Assembly (NCBI GenBank): GCA_020024265.1
Contig: JAHHTW010000006.1
Location: 1-64,000 of the forward strand
DNA: 64,000 nucleotides
Origin: Anaerotignum sp.
Lineage (GTDB): Bacteria > Bacillota > Clostridia > Lachnospirales > Anaerotignaceae
Direction of reading: 5' to 3'
Below the pieces are notes generated by a model. That model did no database searches. It was not told where the DNA came from and saw only the letters and a list, made by a program, of their open reading frames with translations. Shown piece by piece: positions 48,745 through 56,433 of this stretch. Both the position numbers and the translations under genes were made by a program. Positions within the stretch are counted from its first letter, which is position 1; each line of letters begins with the position of its first letter.

Positions 48745-51518
48745 GCATTTTCTTGCATTTTTCTTCCTTCTTTGACTGCCTCATAGCGTGGCATATCCTC
48801 CAGATTTTGCAATGCTTTGAGCAGCGCCATGCGTCCAGCTCTTGTCAGGCATTTTTCTCCCAGAAGTGTCAAATCATATGCTGCTGCCAATGCATCTGCC
48901 GCTCTGCTCCAGCTTTCATTTTTTGCATACATTCTGCCAATTTTGTCGCACAGCTTCCCATAGGCAAGCGTTTTTCTGCCTGCCTGACTGCCCAAAAGCA
49001 GCGCACGATCCAGAAGCGTTTCGGCTTCTTTTTGATTGCCCTGTGCGGTATGGCAGGCTGCTGTTTGCAGCAACAGCTTTGAAAAACGTTCGTTTTCCCC
49101 TTGCGTTTGCCGAATGACCAACGCAAGTTCGCTGTAACATTCTGCTGCATCCCGATAACGTTTTTCATCCTTCAAAATCTGGGATACACGCTCAACCCTT
49201 TTGATATAGCATTGATCTTTTGGCAAATGTAATTCTCTGTACAAACGATAATACGGCTGATAGCAGCGACGGGTTTCTTTTATGCGTTGCATACCATCAC
49301 AGCAATCGCCCAGATCACCTAGAATCTGACAATACAGCTCTGTTTTCACACTGTCGTATTCTTCGATATATTTTTTGGCATTGGTAAGCTTTTGATAGGC
49401 TCTTTTCCAATCTGTAAGCATCATACAAATTTTGCCCATGCGATGGCTCACCAATACATACTGCATGCCCTCTGCTTCCTTCTCAGCCTTTTCATACCAA
49501 GACAACGCATCCTCCAGCTTGCCCAAGCGATGCAGTACATCGCCCATAAACATGGCATTTCTGGAAAATTCCTGTGGAGAAAATCCTTCCATCTTGCTCT
49601 GCTGTGCAAATATTTCAGAAAACATCTTGACTGCATGGCGCAGTCTGCGTTTTTCCTTGCGTCCGTTTTCTGTATTTACCTGTGCAAAGGGGGATTTTCC
49701 CTTTTGGATATAGGCTTGATATGCACGCAAACGTGTTTGATACAATTCTGTTTGCCCGATACCGCTGCGCTCCATCTTCTCCTGTGCTTCTTTGTAATAA
49801 GCCTCCGCCTTGGTTTGTTCCTTCAGCATACAATAGCAGCAAGCCAATGCGAGCAATGTTTCCGCTGCCTTTGCAATCTCTTTTGGTGTTTCTTCAAAAT
49901 TCCCATCATTCTTTGACTGAAAATAATGGATTGCAGCACGAAAATCCCCTTGCTTTACGCATACCTGTGCCATCTTCTCCAATGTATCCAAATAAAAGGG
50001 GCTATCCTCATCCAACATTTCTTTTTGTATCTGTGCCGCCTGCTGCAACTGTTCCATTGCCTGTTCGTACTGTCCCTGTGCAGTCAGCACATCTGCAAAA
50101 ACAATTCTTGCATCGGCACATCGTGGATGATGTGTACCATGGTGCTGTTTTTGCATCTGCAAGCCCTCCTCGCACAGCATGATGGCAGCCGTATGTTCTC
50201 CTGCCCTTTGCTGCACCTTTGCCAAAATTGCAATGGTTTGCATATATGCTGCCTCGTCTTGATTTGTGGCATCTCTGCGCAGCTGCATTGCTTCGGATAA
50301 ATAGCTTGCCGCTGCTTCATAGGCTCCCTGACGGTCAAAAATATATGCGATGCTCTCCAATGTATCCGCATAAACCGGATGGTAGCGCCCCAATGCATTT
50401 TTGCGTATGGTCAAAGCATAGCGAAATGCTTGCAATGCCTTCATGTAATCACCTGTTGTTTCGTAGATCCAACCAAGGTGCATCAAGGATACGGCTGTTT
50501 GCGGATGCTCATACCCCATCAATGTACGTTTTTGCTGTAAAGCCTCTGTGCAAAGTTCTATGCCCTTTTGTGGATTTCCCAGCATCGCTTCGTCTACACC
50601 AATTTGACTTTGGGTATCCATATAAAACAAATGCTCTTTTCCCAATATTTCTTCTACGATTTCCAATACCTTATGATGACATTCCAATGCTTTTTTCGGC
50701 ATTTTTGCTTTGACTGCCATGCGAGCCAATGCATTGAGGCTATTTGCATAATCCAAATGGCTCTCTTGTATCAATGCGTGACGTACTGCAATCGCCTGTT
50801 CGCAATAATCTACTGCCCATTCAAAATGCCCAGCCTGTTCACAGACTTCTGCCAAAGCCAGCTTCCATATCATCTCCGGAAAATTTTGAGTACCTGCTTC
50901 CCGTTCATTGAGCTGCAACGCTTTCTCATAAGCATTCATGGACTTGCAATAATTTCCCATGCCATCATAGTCTGCACCCAGCTCACCCAAAATATCCGCA
51001 TGATCCAAAAATGGTACAGACTTCGTGTTTCTTGCCAAATCCAAAGCCTGCTGATGGTATTTGAGCGCTGTTTCATAATCCTTGAGATCGGCATACACAT
51101 TTCCGATATGCAATATGCTGTGTATGGTATCTATATGGTTCTCGCCCAGCTTCTTTTTGCGAATCTGCAAAACCTCTTTGTGACATTCCAATGCCTGTGC
51201 AAAATCCTCTGCTGCTGTATAGGTAATCGCCAGATTGTTCAATGTATCTGCGTAAGAAAGCGTTTCTCCTGCAATCGTCTTTTTGAGCATTGCCGCACGC
51301 TTATAGTATTCCAATGCCCTTTCATTCATCCCCAGCGTATCCAGTGTCACTGCCAAATTATGCATATCACCGGCATACTCCATGGATTTACAAGAATCCT
51401 GCTCCAAATAAATTTGTATGATTTTACGTGCCAACAGGCTGGCTTTTTTGTATTCCCGTGATGCATATGCCTGCTGCATCTGCTTACGCAGCTTGCGTAT
51501 TTCCAGCATATAGCTCAT
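48741..51518 (-). CDS. Large tetratricopeptide repeat protein
   Basis: A 925-residue soluble protein made almost entirely of TPR units of about 40-42 residues (kinesin light chain-like TPR_10/TPR_12 style). Examples are HADILGELGADYDGMGNY, YADTLNNLAITYTAAEDF and HPQTAVSLMHLGWIYETTGD. No catalytic, membrane or signal segments are seen, so it is probably a cytoplasmic scaffold. AGGAGG before ATG 51518 supports the start. It follows recX by 3 bases, so the two are likely co-transcribed, and precedes rplU, which has its own promoter overlapping the TPR stop. Partners are unknown. Confidence 0.88.
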   Translation of the reverse strand: MSYMLEIRKLRKQMQQAYASREYKKASLLARKIIQIYLEQDSCKSMEYAGDMHNLAVTLDTLGMNERALEYYKRAAMLKKTIAGETLSYADTLNNLAITYTAAEDFAQALECHKEVLQIRKKKLGENHIDTIHSILHIGNVYADLKDYETALKYHQQALDLARNTKSVPFLDHADILGELGADYDGMGNYCKSMNAYEKALQLNEREAGTQNFPEMIWKLALAEVCEQAGHFEWAVDYCEQAIAVRHALIQESHLDYANSLNALARMAVKAKMPKKALECHHKVLEIVEEILGKEHLFYMDTQSQIGVDEAMLGNPQKGIELCTEALQQKRTLMGYEHPQTAVSLMHLGWIYETTGDYMKALQAFRYALTIRKNALGRYHPVYADTLESIAYIFDRQGAYEAAASYLSEAMQLRRDATNQDEAAYMQTIAILAKVQQRAGEHTAAIMLCEEGLQMQKQHHGTHHPRCADARIVFADVLTAQGQYEQAMEQLQQAAQIQKEMLDEDSPFYLDTLEKMAQVCVKQGDFRAAIHYFQSKNDGNFEETPKEIAKAAETLLALACCYCMLKEQTKAEAYYKEAQEKMERSGIGQTELYQTRLRAYQAYIQKGKSPFAQVNTENGRKEKRRLRHAVKMFSEIFAQQSKMEGFSPQEFSRNAMFMGDVLHRLGKLEDALSWYEKAEKEAEGMQYVLVSHRMGKICMMLTDWKRAYQKLTNAKKYIEEYDSVKTELYCQILGDLGDCCDGMQRIKETRRCYQPYYRLYRELHLPKDQCYIKRVERVSQILKDEKRYRDAAECYSELALVIRQTQGENERFSKLLLQTAACHTAQGNQKEAETLLDRALLLGSQAGRKTLAYGKLCDKIGRMYAKNESWSRAADALAAAYDLTLLGEKCLTRAGRMALLKALQNLEDMPRYEAVKEGRKMQENA

Positions 51519-51521
51519 TGT

Positions 51522-52148
51522 CTACACCTCCTCAGCTTCCGCAGCTTTGCGTAATGCTTCTTCTATAATATCCCAATGATATCCTTTGCGTTGCAAAAAA
51601 CCATACAGCTTCTTTTTCTGTTTTTCATCCAGCTGCAAATTCCCCTTTGTTTTTTTCACAATCCATCTTACGGCATCTGCTGTTTCGTCCAGATTGCTCT
51701 CTGCCAACACCTCTTGTGCAATTTGCTCCGAAATACCTTTTTGCTTCAATTCCATTTTCAAAAGGTATGCACTTCTTGGCTGTAAACGCAGGCGCTCCTT
51801 GACATAGCTTTCTGCATACTTTCGATCGTTGCAATAGCCATATTTTTTGAGAAATTCCATCACACGTGCAATGACATCTGGTGCAAACTCTTTTGTTTCC
51901 AATTTTCTGCGCAATTCTGTTTCGGTACGCATTTTATAGCCCAAATAATGCAGCACCGTATCCTGTGCCTGTATATAAATCAAATTCTCTTGTATAAAAT
52001 CATATGTTTCCTGCGCAATCACAGCACCTTCTTTGAGCTTAAAGTATCGTACGTCCTGCATGGTCAGCGCAAAAGCAAAGGTGCCATCAATAAATATATT
52101 CTGTTTTTCCGGATTTCTTTTCTGCTGTACGACTGCCGTTACCATCAT
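51522..52148 (-). CDS. recX: RecA regulator RecX
   Basis: A 208-residue RecX, a modulator of RecA filaments. Three-helix RecX repeats are visible: YLGYKMRTETELRRKLETK near 70-88, VIARVMEFLKKYGYCNDRKYAE near 93-114 (two blocks) and LKMELKQKGISEQIAQEVL near 130-148, with a last repeat to the C terminus (GFLQRKGYHWDIIEEAL). AAAGGAGG places the start at ATG 52148 (or the adjacent ATG 52145); the open frame upstream to 52226 has no ribosome binding site. recA is not in this window. Confidence 0.9.
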   Translation of the reverse strand: MMVTAVVQQKRNPEKQNIFIDGTFAFALTMQDVRYFKLKEGAVIAQETYDFIQENLIYIQAQDTVLHYLGYKMRTETELRRKLETKEFAPDVIARVMEFLKKYGYCNDRKYAESYVKERLRLQPRSAYLLKMELKQKGISEQIAQEVLAESNLDETADAVRWIVKKTKGNLQLDEKQKKKLYGFLQRKGYHWDIIEEALRKAAEAEEV

Positions 52149-52194
52149 ATCACGAAACCTCCTTTGCTTCTTCGTTAGTATACTATAATCTGAG

Positions 52195-52232
52195 CAAAAA
52201 AGCCATGGCAAGGGATCACTTGACATGGCTCA
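52195..52232 (-). terminator. Terminator for the MATE gene
   Basis: Minus-strand stem AGCCATG-CAAG with CTTG-CATGGCT (52230-52201), then six T. The remaining 52233-52368 stretch shows no gene or clear motif. Confidence 0.75.
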
Positions 52233-52368
52233 AACGGTCAAAAGCTGTTTTTTTGTTCTTGATCAGAGCATGTAAGGGCTAAGACCGGCACTATTTCAGC
52301 ATACAAAACAGCTGCGCTCTGCTTTTACAGACAAAACAATACCTCATACTTTTTCTGAAATCATGCCA

Positions 52369-53721
52369 TCAAAAATCCATCTTTTTGAGTATTTTCCGCA
52401 AAAAGAAAATACAAAGCAAGCTTCCACACACTTCAGAAATCGGAAATGCCAGCCAAATATAATCCAGCACCTGAAAATAGGAAAGCAGATATGCCACAGG
52501 TACCAAAAGAATGAGCTGACGAATCGCAGAAACCGTCAAACTATACACACCATTGCCCAATGCCTGATAGACGGATGCGCAAATGATATTGAACCCTGCC
52601 ACCAAAAAGCTGAATGATATGATACGCAATGCCGGAACACCAATGTCAATCATCACATCGGATGCCTCAAACCAATGCAGCAAATGTGACGGAAAAATTT
52701 GGAATACAAGAAAACCTGCCAACATAATGAAACTGGCATATAATGCAGCACACCGAATGGTTTGTATGATACGTTCTCGCTTTCTGGCTCCGTAATTATA
52801 TGCCACAATGGGAACCATACCGTTATTCATACCAAAAATAGGCATAAAGATAAAGCTTTGCAGCTTAAAGTATACACCAAATACCGCAATTGCTGTTGTT
52901 GTAAATACTGCCAAAATACGGTTGATAAAGAACATCATCACAGAGCCAATGGATACCATCAAAATAGAAGGAATCGCCACACGATATACCTGATCCAACA
53001 CCCATTTTGTTGGTATCATATTTTTATAATTGAATTTGATTTCATGGTTTTTGCGTAAATTAAAGTATAATGCCAGACCTGCTGCCACAAACTGCCCACT
53101 GACCGTTGCCAAGGCTGCCCCCAGCAGCTCCAGTCTTGGCAGACCAAGCAAACCGAAAATCAATATGGGATCAAGTATGATATTGACAATCGCCCCCACA
53201 CCCTGTGTGATGAGTGTATATATGGTACATCCGGTTGCTTGTAGCAGACGCTCCAGCATAATCTCACTAAAAATACCCAAGGAAGCCATACAACACACCC
53301 GCAAATAGGTTGTACCATAGTCAATGATTTCTGCTACATCCGTCTGTCCTGCCAAAAAAGGTCTGACCAAAATCCAGCCAACCAGCAAAAACACCAGCCA
53401 ATTCGCAATTGTCAAAAACAAACTGACATTTGCCGTTTTATTGGCAATCTGAATACGTTTTGCGCCCAGACTCTTTGAGAGCAGTGCATTGATCCCAACA
53501 CCCGTACCGGTTGCCACAGCAATCATAAAGTTCTGCATGGGAAATGCCAAAGAAACTGCTGACAATGCATTTTCGTTGATCTGTGCAACAAAAATACTAT
53601 CTACGATGTTATACAACGCCTGCACCAACATGGCAATCATCATTGGCAAGGACATAGACAGCAATAAGTGATTGATTGGCATGACGCCCATTTTATTTTC
53701 TTTTGTTTCTACCGCAGACAT
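52369..53721 (-). CDS. MATE family efflux transporter
   Basis: A 450-residue, 12-helix transporter of the MATE (NorM/MepA-like) family, exporting organic cations using Na+ or H+. The N terminus shows LSMSLPMMIAMLVQALYNIVDSIF (two halves, residues 22-45) followed by LSAVSLAFP near 53, both typical. A matching pseudo-repeat lies in the second half (VPIVAYNYGARKRERI near 312). GAGGG precedes ATG 53721. Transcribed alone from 53846-53875. Substrate unknown. Confidence 0.92.
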   Translation of the reverse strand: MSAVETKENKMGVMPINHLLLSMSLPMMIAMLVQALYNIVDSIFVAQINENALSAVSLAFPMQNFMIAVATGTGVGINALLSKSLGAKRIQIANKTANVSLFLTIANWLVFLLVGWILVRPFLAGQTDVAEIIDYGTTYLRVCCMASLGIFSEIMLERLLQATGCTIYTLITQGVGAIVNIILDPILIFGLLGLPRLELLGAALATVSGQFVAAGLALYFNLRKNHEIKFNYKNMIPTKWVLDQVYRVAIPSILMVSIGSVMMFFINRILAVFTTTAIAVFGVYFKLQSFIFMPIFGMNNGMVPIVAYNYGARKRERIIQTIRCAALYASFIMLAGFLVFQIFPSHLLHWFEASDVMIDIGVPALRIISFSFLVAGFNIICASVYQALGNGVYSLTVSAIRQLILLVPVAYLLSYFQVLDYIWLAFPISEVCGSLLCIFFLRKILKKMDF

Positions 53722-53845
53722 ACGTTTCCCTCTTTTCTCCTATACTTCTTTTCCAAACAAATCCAAAGCTGTTCGTCATATGATTACACACCCATCACAA
53801 AAAATCGGTATGCAGTCATACAAGAACAGCCTCATATCGTTTAAT

Positions 53846-53875
53846 ATGATAATGCTTTTATTGGTACATTGTCAA
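53846..53875 (-). promoter_or_regulatory. Promoter of the MATE gene
   Basis: Minus-strand TTGACA (53875-53870), an 18-base spacer and TATCAT (53851-53846). Confidence 0.6.
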
Positions 53876-53920
53876 CAAAAAACACCAAATTCTATAGAGG
53901 AAGGATATTTTTCAGCAGGC

Positions 53921-53981
53921 AAGACCTTGCGGCTTTGCCCCAACACCCCACAAGGGACGTTGTCCCTTGACCTTTTGTTGA
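53921..53981. repeat. Two-hairpin intergenic repeat, copy 2
   Basis: Begins AAGACCTT, then a GCGGC-TTT-GCCCC hairpin, an ACACCCCA linker, and a perfect CAAGGGAC-GTT-GTCCCTTG hairpin. It shares layout with the copy at 46151-46208, but both stems have changed in sequence while remaining pairable. Confidence 0.65.
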
Positions 53982-54010
53982 CGTAAATTGATGGATGATG
54001 CACAAAGGCA

Positions 54011-54047
54011 AAAAAAGAGCGTTTCCAAAAAAACGCTCTTTTTTTAC
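54011..54047 (-). terminator. Intrinsic terminator after fba
   Basis: A 13-bp stem (AAAAAGAGCGTTT with AAACGCTCTTTTT) with T runs on both sides. Confidence 0.85.
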
Positions 54048-54051
54048 AGAT

Positions 54052-54999
54052 TTAATTCATAGAGTCCGTAGAGCCAATGACATCTTTGATTTTGCCTTCT
54101 ACCAATTCCTGTATCAATGCTCTACCATCGCCCAAATATCCACGAGGGTCAAATGCTTCCGGTTTTTCCCCAAAGGATTTGCGGATTGCCGCTGTCATCG
54201 CAAGGCGTAAATCGGTATCCATATTGATTTTGCACACTGCCATCGCGGATGCTTTTCTCAGCATTTCTGTAGGAATCCCTTTTGCACCATCAATTTTACC
54301 ACCATACGCATTGCACATTGCAACACATTTTTGGTCTACAGAGGATGCACCATGCAATACAATAGGGTAGTTATGGAAGCCGGCTGCTTCCAATTTCTTT
54401 GTAATGGTTTCCAGACGGTCGAAGTCCAGTTTTGCTTCACCCTTAAATTTATAAGCGCCATGGCTGGTACCAATTGCGATTGCCAAAGAATCCACACCTG
54501 TACGTTTTACAAAATCCACTGCTTGGTCTGGGTCTGTATATGTCGCATTTGCAGCATCTACATGGACATCATCCTCTACGCCTGCCAGCTTTCCGAGTTC
54601 CGCTTCTACGACAACGCCGTGTGCGTGTGCATAATCTACCACTTCTTTTGTTTTTGCTACGTTTTCTTCGTAGTCCAGATGAGAGCCATCGAACATGACA
54701 GATGTAAAGCCACAGGCAATGCACTCTTTACAGGTTTCAAAATCCGGACCGTGGTCCAAATGCAGTGCAATATCCAGACCGGTTTCTGCAATTGCCGCAT
54801 CTACCATTGCTTTCAAATATGCAGGATGTGCATATTTCAATGCGCTTTTGGATACCTGCAAAATGACTGCGGAATTTTGTGCCTTTGCCGCTGCCACAAC
54901 CCCCTGCACGATTTCCATATTATTGATATTAAATGCGCCAATGGCGTAGCCGCCCTGAAATGCCTTTTCAAACATTTCCTTTGTTGTTACCAATGCCAT
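54052..54999 (-). CDS. fba: Class II fructose-bisphosphate aldolase
   Basis: A 315-residue zinc-dependent aldolase for glycolysis and gluconeogenesis. Visible motifs are AFNINNMEIVQGV near 22-34, the catalytic/metal region IALHLDHGPDFETCKECI near 76-93 (Asp82, His83), FDGSHLDYEENV near 103-114, GTSHGAYKF near 177-185, and PIVLHGASSVD near 212-222. Length is typical. Promoter at 55076-55105; terminator directly after. Monocistronic. Confidence 0.95.
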   Translation of the reverse strand: MALVTTKEMFEKAFQGGYAIGAFNINNMEIVQGVVAAAKAQNSAVILQVSKSALKYAHPAYLKAMVDAAIAETGLDIALHLDHGPDFETCKECIACGFTSVMFDGSHLDYEENVAKTKEVVDYAHAHGVVVEAELGKLAGVEDDVHVDAANATYTDPDQAVDFVKRTGVDSLAIAIGTSHGAYKFKGEAKLDFDRLETITKKLEAAGFHNYPIVLHGASSVDQKCVAMCNAYGGKIDGAKGIPTEMLRKASAMAVCKINMDTDLRLAMTAAIRKSFGEKPEAFDPRGYLGDGRALIQELVEGKIKDVIGSTDSMN

Positions 55000-55075
55000 T
55001 TCAAAACACCTCTTTTTCTGATTTCGATTTCTGTCAAAGGGCTGATTTTTACAAGAGCCTTTGCCCTTTTATAAA

Positions 55076-55105
55076 ATTATAATACAATTCTATCCCCTGT
55101 TGCAA
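55076..55105 (-). promoter_or_regulatory. Promoter of fba
   Basis: Minus-strand TTGCAA (55105-55100), an 18-base spacer and TATAAT (55081-55076). Confidence 0.6.
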
Positions 55106-55227
55106 GCATATTTCACAAAAGATATCGCAAATCCAGCAGACTTTTGTTTTTGACATGGCATAGAGTCCAAGTATGCCGAACTGTGAAAAATGCCGTCAAA
55201 TATCAGCTTCTTCACGCTTGGATATGA

Positions 55228-55884
55228 TTATGATTTTTTCTTTTTTTCTTTTTGCAGTGCCTTTGCGCCTACACAGTATTCCACGAGGAAACATTCTTGA
55301 CATTTTGGACGGCGTGCAATACAAATTTTTCTGCCATGGGCAATCATTTGCGTATTGACGTCAATCCAGCGTTCCTTTGGCACAATCTTCATCAAATCAA
55401 ACTCAATTTTGACCGGATCTTGATTCTTGGTCAATCCCAACAAATTGGAAACTCTCTTGACATGTGTATCTACCACAATACTGGGAATATGATACCAGTT
55501 GCCCCGCACAACATTGGCTGTTTTTCTGCCTACACCTGCCAAAGCTGTCAATGCATCTATGTCAGACGGTACCTCTCCGCCATATTCCGACAACAGCTTT
55601 TGACAGCAGGCAATGATATTCTTCGCTTTATTATGATAAAAGCCGGTGGAATGAATATCCTGTTCCAGCGTAATCAGATCTGCATTTGCAAAATCCTCAA
55701 TTGATGTATATTTTTGAAACAAGTCCTTTGTTACAATATTGACACGATCATCCGTACACTGTGCAGAAAGCATGGTAGCAATCAACAGCTGCCATGGATT
55801 TTCATGATTGAGATAACATTTTGTTGGGCCATAATGCTGTAATAGCAAATCCAATATAATATTGACTTTTTCTTTTTTCGTCAT
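55228..55884 (-). CDS. nth: Endonuclease III
   Basis: A 218-residue DNA glycosylase/AP lyase for oxidised pyrimidines. The helix-hairpin-helix LAGVGRKTANVV holds catalytic Lys121 and VDTHVKRVSNLLGLT holds Asp139. The 4Fe-4S cluster ligands are Cys188, Cys195, Cys198 and Cys204 with the standard spacing. The basic C-terminal tail (KEKKKKS) is short. It lies between fba and the divergently oriented fur-like gene. Confidence 0.96.
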   Translation of the reverse strand: MTKKEKVNIILDLLLQHYGPTKCYLNHENPWQLLIATMLSAQCTDDRVNIVTKDLFQKYTSIEDFANADLITLEQDIHSTGFYHNKAKNIIACCQKLLSEYGGEVPSDIDALTALAGVGRKTANVVRGNWYHIPSIVVDTHVKRVSNLLGLTKNQDPVKIEFDLMKIVPKERWIDVNTQMIAHGRKICIARRPKCQECFLVEYCVGAKALQKEKKKKS

Positions 55885-55955
55885 CGTCCCATACTCCTTT
55901 CATTGACAAAGCCATCCTCTATATACTATCATAAACCAGAAAGGATGGATATACC

Positions 55956-56384
55956 ATGTTACAAAATCTACTCAAGGATGCAGATTTGAAATCCACACGC
56001 AAGCGTTGCTTGCTCCTATCTATACTGCAAGAGGAAGACCGTCCTATGACAGCCGCAGAGCTTTTGCAAAAAGCAAAACCCATACAGCGGATGAACCCAT
56101 CTACCGTATATCGTACACTCAATGCACTTGCACAAAAAGGTATACTGACCAAAACCATACGCAAGGATGGAAAAGCCTATTTCGCATGGGAAACACACCA
56201 CCACCATCATCGCTTAATCTGCAAAATTTGTCAACGTGTCATTCCTGTGGATTCCTGTCCCCTCAAAGAGTTGGAGGACGATTTGGAGCAAAAAACAGGA
56301 TTTCATATTACCGGACATACACTCGAATTTTCCGGTATCTGTCCGCAATGTCGAAAAAAACAGATGCAAAGCACAAAAGGATAA
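55956..56384 (+). CDS. Fur-family transcriptional regulator
   Basis: A 142-residue Fur-family repressor. The winged helix is at about 1-80 (STVYRTLNALAQKGIL is the recognition helix region). The regulatory metal site region has a run of five His (81-85). Structural zinc Cys pairs are CKIC (89, 92) and CPQC (129, 132). Together these suggest Zur or Fur rather than a sensor lacking Cys pairs, though PerR cannot be excluded. AAAGGATGG precedes the ATG. The stop lies inside the terminator hairpin at 56373-56409. The target metal and regulon are unknown. Confidence 0.88.
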   Translation: MLQNLLKDADLKSTRKRCLLLSILQEEDRPMTAAELLQKAKPIQRMNPSTVYRTLNALAQKGILTKTIRKDGKAYFAWETHHHHHRLICKICQRVIPVDSCPLKELEDDLEQKTGFHITGHTLEFSGICPQCRKKQMQSTKG

Positions 56385-56409
56385 GGCCAAAATGGCTTTA
56401 TCCTTTTGT
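56373..56409. terminator. Hairpin between fur-like gene and pheT
   Basis: A 16-bp stem with one G-U pair (ACAAAAGGATAAGGCC with GGCTTTATCCTTTTGT); the fur-like stop codon is inside the left arm. It serves both converging genes. Confidence 0.75.
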
Positions 56410-56433
56410 ATTGCTTTTGTGGTTGTGTTTTAT

